NCBI GenBank assembly: GCA_944376125.1 | Contig: CALWBQ010000039.1 | Span: 113,952 to 177,951 of the forward strand | DNA length: 64,000 bases | DNA from: an uncultured Lachnospiraceae bacterium | Lineage (GTDB): Bacteria > Bacillota > Clostridia > Lachnospirales > Lachnospiraceae | Reading direction: 5' to 3' | Shown: positions 25,876 through 34,972 of the stretch, one piece after another | How the letters are laid out: every line of letters begins with the position of its first letter | Numbering within the stretch: position 1 is the stretch's first letter | Notes under the pieces: model-generated | Seen by the model: only the letters and a program-made list of their open reading frames with translations | The model's database searches: none | What the model was told of the DNA's origin: nothing | Position numbers and translations under genes: made by a program

Positions 25876-26871
25876 ATGACAATTTTTGATGTAAATCCCA
25901 CTGGCTCCGGCCATTTTCTCACACTCTCCGATGCCCTGTCAGCGGCCGCCCAAGCTGATGGCCCAGCTAAGATCCGCCTGTTCCCCGGAACCTACCAAGG
26001 CCAGATTGTGATCTCTGTCCCGGGCATCACCTTAGCAGGCATGGGGGACAGCCCGGCTGATACTGTAATCACCGGCGCCCTCTCAGCAAAGGAGATTTTA
26101 GCGGATGGAAAAAAGCGGGGTACCTTCCGAACTTACACTCTGATGGTGGATGCTCCTGGTGTCACCCTGGAACATCTCACCGTAGAAAACACTGCAGGAC
26201 CCGGAGAAACTGCGGGCCAGGCTATCGCCCTATATGTGGACGGAAATGGCTTTCACGGAAAAAACTGCCGGTTCCTTGGACACCAGGACACCTTGTTCAC
26301 CGCTCCTCTCCCGCCTAAGGAGATCGAACCAGGCGGGTTTATTGGACCAAAACAGAACGCCCCCCGGTCCGATGGAACTCATTATTACGAGAATTGCTAT
26401 ATAGAAGGCGGAGTCGATTTTGTCTTCGGAGGCGCTGCCGCCTATTTTGAGGGGTGCACCTTCTGCTCTAATGAACCCGGCTTTGTCTTCGCCCCGTCTA
26501 CCCCCAAAGGGCGGCCATACGGCTATGTCTGCCGGGATTGCCGCTTCACCGCATCCTGGCTGTCCCAATCCGGCAGCTCATCCCCGTCAGATGGCGCTCC
26601 CAGCGATCCGGTCTATCTGGGACGCCCCTGGAGAGATTATGGAAAGGCGGTCCTTATCTCCTGCTGGATTGACAGCCATATCCACCCGTCAGGCTGGGAT
26701 GACTGGGGAAAAGCCGAGGCCAGAAAGACTGTTTTGTTTGCTCAGTACGGCTGCCTTGGCCCCGGTTCTTCCACAGCCTCCTGGCCATCCTGGTGCACTT
26801 CCCTGCCAAAAAAAGACCTGCCCTTCTATGAGAAAGAGCAGGTGCTTTCAGAATTCTTTAATCTTCTTTGA
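25876..26871 (+). CDS. Pectinesterase (carbohydrate esterase family 8), no signal peptide
   Basis: 331 residues with the CE8 beta-helix and its active-site segments in order: HLTVENTAG (~101), GHQDTLFT with catalytic Asp (~137), YIEGGVDFVFGGA with second Asp (~178), and LGRPWRDYGKAV with the substrate Arg (~255). It removes methyl esters from pectin. No signal peptide or anchor is visible, so it would act on oligosaccharides in the cytoplasm after uptake. It starts 16 bp after the membrane protein of the sigma operon and converges with yhcH, overlapping it by 14 bp. Confidence 0.9.
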   Translation: MTIFDVNPTGSGHFLTLSDALSAAAQADGPAKIRLFPGTYQGQIVISVPGITLAGMGDSPADTVITGALSAKEILADGKKRGTFRTYTLMVDAPGVTLEHLTVENTAGPGETAGQAIALYVDGNGFHGKNCRFLGHQDTLFTAPLPPKEIEPGGFIGPKQNAPRSDGTHYYENCYIEGGVDFVFGGAAAYFEGCTFCSNEPGFVFAPSTPKGRPYGYVCRDCRFTASWLSQSGSSSPSDGAPSDPVYLGRPWRDYGKAVLISCWIDSHIHPSGWDDWGKAEARKTVLFAQYGCLGPGSSTASWPSWCTSLPKKDLPFYEKEQVLSEFFNLL

Positions 26872-27322
26872 TCTTCACAACAACCTTCTTGATAGGAGCC
26901 GGCTCCCCATTGGCAGCCTTTGGCTTATGGGCATCCCACGGGAAGAAAATCAGATACTGGTCATCTTTGGCCGGCATCTGGATGCCCGGGTTGGAATTGT
27001 CGAAGATTACCACATCTTTATCTGGATTATATGGCGTCTTTACCGTCATCTCAGCCACAGGGGCATAGGTCATAACCTCGGTTCCTTTGATCACATACTG
27101 GATATCCGTGTAATGCTCATGGGCCTCAAACTTGGCCTCCTCCCACGGTATGGTGGTGTATTCCATCACATTGGCATACACATCTTTCCCATCGATCTCA
27201 TACTTTCCTGGTTCCAAAGCGGCCAGATCCGTATTCAGAAGGAAATCCACTGCCTTCTGGTATCTGTCACCGATTCCCAGCTTTGCATAAAATCCCAGAT
27301 TTTTCTTTTCATCAAAAATCAT
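26858..27322 (-). CDS. YhcH/YjgK/YiaL family protein
   Basis: 154 residues of the DUF386 cupin-like family. Visible features are FEAHEHYTDIQYVIKGTEVM with the metal-binding His pair (~88) and FFPWDAHKPKAANG (~128). Family members such as YhcH act on sugar anomers (sialic acid) or support sugar-acid use. It is convergent with the pectinesterase gene and overlaps it; a role in galacturonate use would fit but is inferred. A second paralogue lies at 41630. Confidence 0.88.
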   Translation of the reverse strand: MIFDEKKNLGFYAKLGIGDRYQKAVDFLLNTDLAALEPGKYEIDGKDVYANVMEYTTIPWEEAKFEAHEHYTDIQYVIKGTEVMTYAPVAEMTVKTPYNPDKDVVIFDNSNPGIQMPAKDDQYLIFFPWDAHKPKAANGEPAPIKKVVVKIKED

Positions 27323-27437
27323 ATTCCATTCTCCTTTGCTATGTAATCACTAAGCTAATAGTAGTATACACCCAAAGGGCAGGAAAACTCAATCCCTATT
27401 CAAAAGTTCTTGATGTTATCTTCAGCCATCTGATCTA

Positions 27438-28307
27438 TCATTTGAAGAATTCATGGCCGTCATGTGAAAAGAGGTAGGTCAGCTTTCCGTCAAAGAAACG
27501 GATGGCTCCGGATTCCGACCGCCCGCGATTCATAAAATACAGGGCTCCCTGGGAGTAATCCTCCCCCGAAAGAGCGCGGTTCACACATTCCACCGTTTTC
27601 TCTGTCACCTGAACCCGGTCGATAGAACCGTCTAAAACCGGAGAAAATTGGTTTTTCTGGTATACAACCTCAGTAATGCTGTCCGGAAAATCGTCATCTC
27701 TAACCCGGTTCATAATGACATTGGCCACCAGGATCCGGCCCTTTTCATCACAGATCCCAGCTTCCGCCTGGACAATTTTTAACATCACCTGGTAATCCTG
27801 GGATGTATAAGGAATCCTCAAAGCAGCTCTTCTTTCTTCCTCTGCTTTCCTTCTAGCTTCCTCTTCTGCCCTAGCCCGCTCTTCTGCCTCTTTTTCTTCC
27901 TGTATTCTCTGCTTCTTCGCCTCGAGCTCCGCTTTCGCTTTCTCTGACGCTTCCTGCTGCCTGACAGTGTCTTGTACCAGCCGCTCCCCTACTAGTCGGC
28001 TCTCCTGCCGCAAAGCAGTGAGTTCAGCTTGTATTTTTGCTTCTGTAATCAAATCCAGTCCTTCAGCTTCCGGCTCTTCCAGCGACTCCTCGCTTTCTTC
28101 AAACCTTCCCTCCGCGAATACCGTGAGAGCGCTTTTTCCTCCCGCTCCAAATCCGCCTGCAGTAAATACAACCACTGCTATCACTGTGCATCCCGTTGTT
28201 ATCACTGCAGTTGACCGGTACATCTGCTTGGTCACTTTTACAACGGGCATAGCCAGCCCACGGATCACCTGCATCATCGTCTGAAGAAAAGAATAGAATG
28301 GAAACAT
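27438..28307 (-). CDS. SleB-type cell-wall hydrolase (Hydrolase_2 domain)
   Basis: About 289 residues. Start ATG 28307 follows AGGAGAG at 5 nt; the longer frame to 28412 lacks such a site. A membrane anchor (~residues 26-45) is followed by a Glu/Ala/Lys-rich coiled coil (~75-155) and a SleB/CwlJ-like Hydrolase_2 domain (QDYQVMLKIVQAEAGICDEKGRILVANVIMNRV, FPDSITEVVYQKNQFSPV). The conserved Glu of VQAEA is the likely catalytic residue. Family members are lytic transglycosylases for spore cortex or vegetative walls. The anchor with coiled coil suggests a vegetative or mother-cell location. Confidence 0.85.
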   Translation of the reverse strand: MFPFYSFLQTMMQVIRGLAMPVVKVTKQMYRSTAVITTGCTVIAVVVFTAGGFGAGGKSALTVFAEGRFEESEESLEEPEAEGLDLITEAKIQAELTALRQESRLVGERLVQDTVRQQEASEKAKAELEAKKQRIQEEKEAEERARAEEEARRKAEEERRAALRIPYTSQDYQVMLKIVQAEAGICDEKGRILVANVIMNRVRDDDFPDSITEVVYQKNQFSPVLDGSIDRVQVTEKTVECVNRALSGEDYSQGALYFMNRGRSESGAIRFFDGKLTYLFSHDGHEFFK

Positions 28308-28483
28308 CGATACTCTCCTCTTTCCTGTTATTTTTCTGCAGCCATTCACCATGGATGAATTGCTGCATTTCTTGCCTGCGGCCAGTCTTCTCTGCGTCTT
28401 CTTTGTCGACAAACCGCGACATTTTGGGGCATTTAATGGGTTCAGTCCCCACTTTTAGTTCGATTTCAGGGGTGGCATGGCAC

Positions 28484-28513
28484 ATTATATGGGAATCGGT
28501 GTGCAAATGTCAA
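28484..28513 (-). promoter_or_regulatory. Promoter of the SleB-like gene
   Basis: On the minus strand TTGACA (28513-28508), 18-bp spacer, TATAAT (28489-28484). The start lies ~170 nt upstream of the ATG, leaving a long leader. Confidence 0.75.
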
Positions 28514-28545
28514 TGGAGAAATAATATTTTTGTAACATTCTCCAG

Positions 28546-28597
28546 GGGCAAAAAATTGCGCCCTCCGCATTTTTATGCAGAAGGCGCATTTTTGCCC
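28546..28597 (-). terminator. Terminator downstream of ybaK (bidirectional)
   Basis: GGGCAAAAAATTGCGCC pairs with GGCGCATTTTTGCCC, with an inner GCAT/ATGC stem. T-runs on both strands. The other sequence between 28598 and 28723 is AT-rich with nothing recognisable. Confidence 0.75.
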
Positions 28598-28723
28598 AGC
28601 AAATATCTCTATTTTTTGTGCTATATGTCTTTTTTATTTTTACGAAAATATTACATTTTTGTTAATTTTCCCGTTGCGCAGCTTCTGTCGAATCTGGCCG
28701 TCGATACTTTATGTCAACTCTTT

Positions 28724-29191
28724 TCAGACCAGCGAAGCAAAGGTCCCTTCCACATAGCGGCAGAGATCCTTAGGATCCAGCACAATCTGCAAGCCTCTCT
28801 GGCCTGCGCTGACCGCGATCTGATCATATAGCTGAGCCATCTCTTCAATATAAGTTGGAAATTTCTTCTTCATTCCTACAGGAGAACAGCCTCCTCGGAT
28901 ATATCCAGTCAGCGGCAGCAAATCCTTCATATGGATCATTTCTACCTTTTTATCCTTTGCCGCTTTGGCAACCTTCTTTAAATCCAGTTCCTCATCTACC
29001 GGAATGCAGCAGACCAGATATCCCGTCTTTTCCCCTTTCAAAACCAGAGTTTTATAGACACTGTCGTGGTCTGCCCCCATCATATCTGCCGCATGGCTTC
29101 CGGACAGATCCTCCTCATCCACCTTGTATTCTCTGGCCTCATAAGGGATTCCGGCTTTATCCAGAAGGCGCATCACATTGGTCTTAACCAT
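28724..29191 (-). CDS. ybaK: Cys-tRNA(Pro)/Cys-tRNA(Cys) deacylase, YbaK type
   Basis: 155 residues of the YbaK/ProX editing family: KTLVLKGEKTGYLVCCIPVDEELDLKKVAKAAKDKKVEM contains the catalytic Lys of KTLV near residue 46. GYIRGGCSPVGMKKKFPTYIEE near 98-118 holds the conserved GG-x-SPVG loop. It hydrolyses Cys mischarged on tRNA-Pro in trans. A stop just precedes a bidirectional terminator. It is 17 bp downstream of the rhodanese gene. Confidence 0.93.
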   Translation of the reverse strand: MVKTNVMRLLDKAGIPYEAREYKVDEEDLSGSHAADMMGADHDSVYKTLVLKGEKTGYLVCCIPVDEELDLKKVAKAAKDKKVEMIHMKDLLPLTGYIRGGCSPVGMKKKFPTYIEEMAQLYDQIAVSAGQRGLQIVLDPKDLCRYVEGTFASLV

Positions 29192-29208
29192 ATATATCTT
29201 CCACCTTC

Positions 29209-29520
29209 CTATGAGCGTTCCAGGGGACCGTTATAGCCCAGCACCCCGCCGATGTTGACCGCATTCTCATAACCTTTCTTTTTTAATACCTCCACAGCCC
29301 GGCCGCTGCGGGCTCCGCTCCTGCAGTAGACAAACAGAGGAGTCTCTTTTTCATAAGAGATCTGCTCCAATTTGTCTAACGGCAGGTTCACGCTGCCAGG
29401 CAGGTGGCCGCCGCTGTACTCTTCTCTGGTCCGTACATCCAGCAAGACGGCCCCCTCGGTCTCCTGGGCCTGCCGAAAGCCCTCTGATAGGTTCTTAGGT
29501 TCTTTATGAAACAGGAACAT
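29209..29520 (-). CDS. Rhodanese-domain protein
   Basis: About 103 residues from ATG 29520, which follows AAAGGAGAG. A single rhodanese domain with VLLDVRTREEYSGGHLPGSVNLPL (~22-45) and the active-site loop VYCRSGARSGRA with catalytic Cys near residue 64. Single-domain rhodaneses transfer sulfane sulfur to cyanide, thiols or sulfur carrier proteins. It is in a short same-strand run with ybaK. Confidence 0.9.
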   Translation of the reverse strand: MFLFHKEPKNLSEGFRQAQETEGAVLLDVRTREEYSGGHLPGSVNLPLDKLEQISYEKETPLFVYCRSGARSGRAVEVLKKKGYENAVNIGGVLGYNGPLERS

Positions 29521-29613
29521 TGTCACTCTCTCCTTTCTCTCAAAGCACAAGGCACCAAAATGCCTCAACATTATTATATACAGCTTTGCGAGAAAAACAA
29601 GGAAATTCTCAGC

Positions 29614-31896
29614 CTACTGCTCCCCATCCAGCTTCCAGATATCCCGATTGTACTCTCTGATGGTACGGTCCGAAGAGAAATAGCCGGCCTTGCTGATATT
29701 AATCAGCATCTTTTTGGCCCACTCTTCCCGCTTTTCGTAGTCTTTGTACGCGCGCTCCCTGGCCCGGCAGTACGCCTCGAAATCAGGGAAGGTCATAAAC
29801 CAGTCTTTATTTAACAGTTCATGGTACAAACGCTCCAGATTTTCCTTGGATCCTACTGCCATCATGGCGTCCCCTACCAGAAAGTCAACAGCCCGCTTCA
29901 GTTCCGGATCCTTTTCATAATATTCAGCCGGCCGGTAAGAGCCCTCCTGATAACGCTTGATAACGGTTTCACTGGAATCCCCAAAAATATAAATATTGTC
30001 ATCGCCTACCAGTTGGTGGATCTCCACATTGGCACCGTCCTCTGTCCCCAGCGTTATAGCACCATTGAGCATAAATTTCATGTTTCCGGTACCGCTGGCC
30101 TCCTTGGAAGCCAAGGATATCTGCTCAGAAATGTCACATGCCGGAATCAGCTTTTCCGCCAAACTGACGTTGTAGTTTTCAGCCATCACTACATTGAGGT
30201 GTGGCCTCACTTCCGGGTCATTTTTTATAATCTCTGCCAGGCACAGAATCGCATGAATGATGTCTTTTGCTATGATGTAGGCAGGCGCTGCCTTGGCGCC
30301 GAAAATAGCCGTGATAGGAGTCTCCGGCTTTTTCCCCTCCTTGATCTCCAGGTACTTGCGGATCAGGTATAGAACATTCATCTGCTGACGCTTATACTCG
30401 TGAAGGCGTTTGATCTGGATATCAAAAATAGAATCCGGATCAACGGACAGTCCCTCTGCCTCCTTCAGATAGACTGCCAGATCCCTCTTATTTTCATCTT
30501 TAATCTCCAAAAGGCGTTTCAAAACCTCGGGATTTTCTAAAAATTGCGGTTGTCCCAGCTTTTCCAGCTCTCCGGCATCTTTTTTGTAGCCTTCCCCGAT
30601 GAGGGAGGTGATAAAGTCTGCCAGCTTGGGATTACTGTAAAGAAGCCACCGCCGGAAGGTGATCCCATTAGTCTTATTGTTGAACTTTTCCGGATACAGC
30701 CGATAAAAACGGTTCAGCTCCGTCTCCTTCAGAATCTCCGTGTGGAGAGCAGCCACACCGTTAATGCTGAATCCATAGTGGATATCAATATGGGCCATGT
30801 GGACGCGGTCATCTCTATCTATGATAGCCACCCCCTCATCGTCAAATTTTCGTCTTACCTTGTCATCTAGTACTTCGATGATAGGAATCAGCTGCGGGAC
30901 TGCCTCCTTCAGATAATCAACCGGCCATTTTTCCAGCGCCTCCGCCAGAATTGTATGATTTGTGTAAGCGCATGTGCGGCTCACTACATCAATGGCATCC
31001 TCCATATCCATGCCGTGTTCTTGGGTCAGAAGCCGGATTAACTCCGGAATAATCATAGTCGGATGCGTATCATTGATCTGAATTACCGCGTATTCTGGAA
31101 GGTCGTACAGGGTCGACCCTTTCTCCAAAGCCTCGTCCAGTATCAGTCTTGCCCCGTTGCTGACCATAAAATACTGCTGGTAGATCCTGAGGATCTGCCC
31201 TTCCCGATCGCTGTCATCCGGATACAAAAACAGCGTCAGATTCTTCGGGATATCCGTCTTATCAAAGCTGATTCCGTCCTGCACCAGAGATTCATCCACC
31301 GTCTTGACATCAAACAAGTGCAGTTTGTTGGTCCGGTTTCCATACCCCGTCACCTGAATATCGTACATTACAGACTGGAGGGTAAATCTCTTAAACGAGA
31401 CCTCATAGGATACGCCCGTCTCCCTCAGCCAGGAATGGTCCGTAATCCAAGGATCCGGCTGTTCATCCTGTTTCAAGTCTTTGAAGCACTGGCGGAACAG
31501 CCCAAAATGGTAATTCAGCCCGATACCGTCCCCGTTCAGGCCCAAAGTCGCAATAGAATCCAAAAAGCAGGCCGCCAGCCTCCCGAGACCTCCGTTTCCC
31601 AGAGAAGGCTCCGGCTCCACTTCCTCCACCTCGCTCAGTGATTTGCCATTGTCTTTTAAAATCTCTTTTACATCCTGGTAAATTCCCAGATTGATCAGGT
31701 TATTGGACAGCAGTTTGCCAATCAAAAATTCTGCGGAGATATAGTACAATTTCTTTTTCCCTTTGCCGCTCTCCCTGCCCTGGGCCATATTCTCCGCCAA
31801 GGACAGAAGTCCTGTATACAATTCTTTGTTGGTACAGTCCTTTATCGGCTTATGACATGCCTGCTCCATACGCTTTTCCAATTCGCTTCTTTCCAT
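29614..31896 (-). CDS. glgP: Glycogen/maltodextrin phosphorylase
   Basis: 760 residues of glycosyltransferase family 35. The PLP site [15 protein letters not shown] is present with the Schiff-base Lys at residue 607. The N-terminus is typical ([20 protein letters not shown]), and [15 protein letters not shown] near 500 is conserved. It cleaves alpha-1,4-glucans to glucose-1-phosphate. It is a single-gene unit with ATG preceded by AAGGAGATGAAG. The rest of the glycogen pathway is not in the window. Confidence 0.96.
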   Translation of the reverse strand: MERSELEKRMEQACHKPIKDCTNKELYTGLLSLAENMAQGRESGKGKKKLYYISAEFLIGKLLSNNLINLGIYQDVKEILKDNGKSLSEVEEVEPEPSLGNGGLGRLAACFLDSIATLGLNGDGIGLNYHFGLFRQCFKDLKQDEQPDPWITDHSWLRETGVSYEVSFKRFTLQSVMYDIQVTGYGNRTNKLHLFDVKTVDESLVQDGISFDKTDIPKNLTLFLYPDDSDREGQILRIYQQYFMVSNGARLILDEALEKGSTLYDLPEYAVIQINDTHPTMIIPELIRLLTQEHGMDMEDAIDVVSRTCAYTNHTILAEALEKWPVDYLKEAVPQLIPIIEVLDDKVRRKFDDEGVAIIDRDDRVHMAHIDIHYGFSINGVAALHTEILKETELNRFYRLYPEKFNNKTNGITFRRWLLYSNPKLADFITSLIGEGYKKDAGELEKLGQPQFLENPEVLKRLLEIKDENKRDLAVYLKEAEGLSVDPDSIFDIQIKRLHEYKRQQMNVLYLIRKYLEIKEGKKPETPITAIFGAKAAPAYIIAKDIIHAILCLAEIIKNDPEVRPHLNVVMAENYNVSLAEKLIPACDISEQISLASKEASGTGNMKFMLNGAITLGTEDGANVEIHQLVGDDNIYIFGDSSETVIKRYQEGSYRPAEYYEKDPELKRAVDFLVGDAMMAVGSKENLERLYHELLNKDWFMTFPDFEAYCRARERAYKDYEKREEWAKKMLINISKAGYFSSDRTIREYNRDIWKLDGEQ

Positions 31897-32047
31897 AGCT
31901 TCATCTCCTTCAAATGGCCGGCAATGCAGCCATTGCCTCTTTCCATATGTTGATGATAACTATTATAGTCTCCAGCCTGCGGAAATTCTTGCAATATTAG
32001 GCGCAAATATTGTACAATACTATCATCTTTTCAGAGGAGGTTCGTCT

Positions 32048-32935
32048 ATGAATATTCCGGAAAGAAGGCCCCGCCGGGATTACCATGAAATCAAAGAACA
32101 TGCCGAAAGGTCTTTTCCGTTTAATATTTATCCCTGCTCTATCCCTGTAGATTTTGAGCAGGTTCGCGTTCATTGGCACGAAGAAATGGAAATTATCTCC
32201 GTAAAAAAAGGCTGCGGGACTGTGACGGTAGATATGCAGCCTTACTTCGTAGATGCCGGCGATGCCATTGCGGTTTTTCCCGGACAGCTTCACGGCATCA
32301 GCCGCCGGGGGGCAGATGCCTTCGAGTACGAAAATATCATCTTTCTGCCAGATATGCTGAAAGGTCCCGGCTCTGATCTCTGCAATCTCTCCTTTTTAGA
32401 TCCTATTTTATCAGAGAGCATTGCGGGACCTATTCCTTTTTCCTCGGATTCCCAGGAAGGCAAATTTTTCTCCAGCCAGATCACCCAGTTAGATCAGCTG
32501 TGCGGGCGTCATCCATACGGCTACCAACTGGCTGTCAAAGGTGTTTTATTTCAGCTTCTCTATGCCATCGTCCGTCACGAGCTGTGGAATGAACGAAAAA
32601 AGCCCAGCACTTCCCGGGACCGGATGAAGCAATTGCTGGGCTATATTGAAGAACACTATGGGGAGAAAATTACCATTCAGCAGGCCGCCGGCTTCTGCGG
32701 CTACAGTTCCTCCCATTTTATGAAGTATTTCAAAAAGTATACTGGGATGGCTTTTATCGAATATCTCAATGACCACCGGCTGGCATCCGCAGGCCATGAG
32801 CTGCTGAACTCAAAATCATCCGTCACCTCCATCGCGCAAAACTGCGGTTTCGACAACCTGTCCTACTTTAACCGGCTGTTCCGCCAGAAATACGGCGTCT
32901 CCCCAGGGCAGTACAGGCGCCAGGGAAAAGGGTAA
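32048..32935 (+). CDS. AraC-family regulator with cupin sensor domain
   Basis: 295 residues. An N-terminal cupin (residues ~25-95: VHWHEEMEIISVKKGCGTVTVDMQPYFVDAGDAIAVFPGQLHGI) would bind a sugar or metal ligand. Two C-terminal HTH motifs follow (ITIQQAAGFCGYSSSHFMKYFKKYTGMAFIEYL and SVTSIAQNCGFDNLSYFNRLFRQKYGVSPGQYR). AGAGGAGG precedes the ATG. It is divergent from glgP and may control it, with a 151-bp shared gap, but no operator is recognisable. Confidence 0.9.
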   Translation: MNIPERRPRRDYHEIKEHAERSFPFNIYPCSIPVDFEQVRVHWHEEMEIISVKKGCGTVTVDMQPYFVDAGDAIAVFPGQLHGISRRGADAFEYENIIFLPDMLKGPGSDLCNLSFLDPILSESIAGPIPFSSDSQEGKFFSSQITQLDQLCGRHPYGYQLAVKGVLFQLLYAIVRHELWNERKKPSTSRDRMKQLLGYIEEHYGEKITIQQAAGFCGYSSSHFMKYFKKYTGMAFIEYLNDHRLASAGHELLNSKSSVTSIAQNCGFDNLSYFNRLFRQKYGVSPGQYRRQGKG

Positions 32936-32940
32936 GCTGG

Positions 32941-33741
32941 CTACAGTTCCTCGGCTTTTCGGATGCAGGCCCTCACTGCACTTTCCACAGCCGCTCTCAT
33001 CCCTTTCTCTTCCAACGCCAAGACTGCTTCCATCGTCGTGCCGCCCGGGCTGCACACCATGTCTTTCAGTTCTCCCGGATGCCGCCCTGTATCCAAAACC
33101 ATTTTTGCGCTCCCCAAGACTGCCTGGGCGCAGAATCGATAGGCTGTCTGCCTGTCCATTCCTCCAGCCACGGCCCCATCTGCCATAGCCTCAATAAACA
33201 TATAGACATAAGCAGGGGAGGAACCGGAGACGGCAGTCACTGTATTAAACAGGGGCTCTGGCAAAGGCTCCGCTTTTCCAAAACTATTTAGTATCTTTGC
33301 CACCTGTTCTTTCTGTTGTTCTGTTACAGCGCGGCTACAGCAGAAAGCCGTCATTCCTTCTCCCACCATAGCGGGGGTATTCGGCATAGCCCGGACAATT
33401 GGAACCTCTTTCCCAAACCAGCTGTCCAGTTTTTCCAAAGTCTGTCCTGCTGCTATCGATACTACCACAGTCCGGCTGTCCAAAACATCCCGTATTTCCG
33501 GGATCACATTTCCACATATATGGGGCTTAACTGCCAAAAAAAGGATCTCGCTGAATCTCGCTGCCTCCTGGTTGTCGCTGGTAGTCATAATCCCATACGT
33601 GTCTTTCAGTTTTTTCCTGGCTGCTTCGCTGACATCAGCCGCCAGGATTCGTTCAGGAACTGAAATTCCTGCCTTCAGAATTCCACTGATAATGGCGGCG
33701 GCCATATTCCCGCCGCCGATCAATCCTATTCTTCCCTCCAT
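32941..33741 (-). CDS. proC: Pyrroline-5-carboxylate reductase
   Basis: About 266 residues. ATG 33741 follows GGGAG at 8 nt. The Rossmann start IGLIGGGNMAAAIISGIL and the C-terminal signature HPGELKDMVCSPGGTTMEAVLALEEKGMRAAVESAV with PGG-T are present. It reduces pyrroline-5-carboxylate to proline with NAD(P)H. It is 20 bp downstream of the DUF3798 gene on the same strand, so it is likely at the end of the importer operon. Confidence 0.95.
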   Translation of the reverse strand: MEGRIGLIGGGNMAAAIISGILKAGISVPERILAADVSEAARKKLKDTYGIMTTSDNQEAARFSEILFLAVKPHICGNVIPEIRDVLDSRTVVVSIAAGQTLEKLDSWFGKEVPIVRAMPNTPAMVGEGMTAFCCSRAVTEQQKEQVAKILNSFGKAEPLPEPLFNTVTAVSGSSPAYVYMFIEAMADGAVAGGMDRQTAYRFCAQAVLGSAKMVLDTGRHPGELKDMVCSPGGTTMEAVLALEEKGMRAAVESAVRACIRKAEEL

Positions 33742-33761
33742 AATTTCATCTCCCAAAATCA

Positions 33762-34952
33762 TCAGTAGGTAATATTGGGAGCTGTCACTGCAAAGTAATT
33801 GTCATAATCTTCATACAAAGACACCTGCGCTCCCTCACCGGCCAGATCAGTCAGAATTTCCCGCAAAGCCTCTATATCCACTTTGCCCGCTGTCTGCCCT
33901 TCCAGATATTCCATACAATACTGAACGCCTCCCCGCAGGGACATATTGGTCACTGACAAAGGCCATCCGGTAAAATGCCCAGTCATGTTCTTTTCAGCAA
34001 CCTTTTCCACAATCTGCTGGCTTAGATAATCGTAATCTCCAGTATATTCTTCCGGAATCTCTATCCCCAGAGGATTAGCATAAAAACTAGGAGACGGATC
34101 CTTAATGATCAGATAATAGCCTTCCTGCATATCCGCCAGTGTCTTGATAATGGGTTCTGTCTGAGCCAGGTTTGTCCCATAAAAAGCCGTCATCTCGCCG
34201 TATTCTTCCAGTTTTTTCGGCACATCCTCCAAAACAAACTGCTGTGTCCCTGTTGTGCCTGCGTCAGAAGTGGGATCAGGAGTCGTCACATCTACAAAGG
34301 TAATCCCCAATTTTTCACTTTCTGATTTCAAATTGTCATGGTAAGCCAGCTTTGTAGCAATAGCCATATGGCGCGGAAATGAATAATGTACAACCGTTTT
34401 CACCCCGAGCTCAGATAATGTCTGAGCATCCTGAATCCCTGCCGAAGCAAAATCTGTGTTAAATACTACATCGGCTGCGGCTGCAATGACATCATTGTCA
34501 TCCATAGGAAGTCCCGCCCAGATAAAAATATCGTCCCTGGTCTCTCTGATTTTATCGATTGCAGCTGCAGTCCCGCTGACAGACTGAGTGAAAATGATCG
34601 CCTTGATATCAGGATCTGACGCCAGCGACAATGCGGTGGAAATTGTCGTCTCCATCTCTGTGGCAAAATTATCCGGGAATGTCACATGGACAATCGTATC
34701 TGGGTATTCCTCAGCCAGCTCTTCTGCTACTCTATATTCCTCCTCTGCCTGTGAGACTGTCGTAGTCATAATACCAATCTTATACCCCTCATTGGATTCT
34801 GCTGAATCCGAAGCAGCCTCCGCCGCCGTCTGTGCGGCTCCTGCCGTTGTTCCAGCCGCTTCTGTGCTTCCGCCGCCCACGGTGCTCCCGCATGCTGCCA
34901 AACTCCCTGCCGCAAATAATGCCAGTACCCACAAGGTCATTTTCTTTAACAT
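33762..34952 (-). CDS. DUF3798 substrate-binding lipoprotein
   Basis: 396 residues. Lipoprotein signal LWVLALFAAGSLAAC with lipid Cys near residue 21, an Ala/Ser/Thr linker to ~55, then two lobes of a periplasmic-binding-protein-like fold (YKIGIMTTTVSQAEEEYRVAEELAEEYP ... GVKTVVHYSFPRHM ... MTAFYGTNLAQTEPIIKTLADMQEGYY). I assign DUF3798 from the opening and central motifs. It sits 20 bp after two permeases, so it is likely the ligand receptor of this ABC importer. Ligand unknown. Confidence 0.8.
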   Translation of the reverse strand: MLKKMTLWVLALFAAGSLAACGSTVGGGSTEAAGTTAGAAQTAAEAASDSAESNEGYKIGIMTTTVSQAEEEYRVAEELAEEYPDTIVHVTFPDNFATEMETTISTALSLASDPDIKAIIFTQSVSGTAAAIDKIRETRDDIFIWAGLPMDDNDVIAAAADVVFNTDFASAGIQDAQTLSELGVKTVVHYSFPRHMAIATKLAYHDNLKSESEKLGITFVDVTTPDPTSDAGTTGTQQFVLEDVPKKLEEYGEMTAFYGTNLAQTEPIIKTLADMQEGYYLIIKDPSPSFYANPLGIEIPEEYTGDYDYLSQQIVEKVAEKNMTGHFTGWPLSVTNMSLRGGVQYCMEYLEGQTAGKVDIEALREILTDLAGEGAQVSLYEDYDNYFAVTAPNITY

Positions 34953-34972
34953 AGTTTCCTCCTCCTTATATG

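Noticed and set aside
28099..28506. 135-codon open frame overlapping the SleB-like gene start
   Set aside because: Its ATG lies inside the promoter, it has no ribosome site and its second half is out of frame with the clear SleB-like protein.
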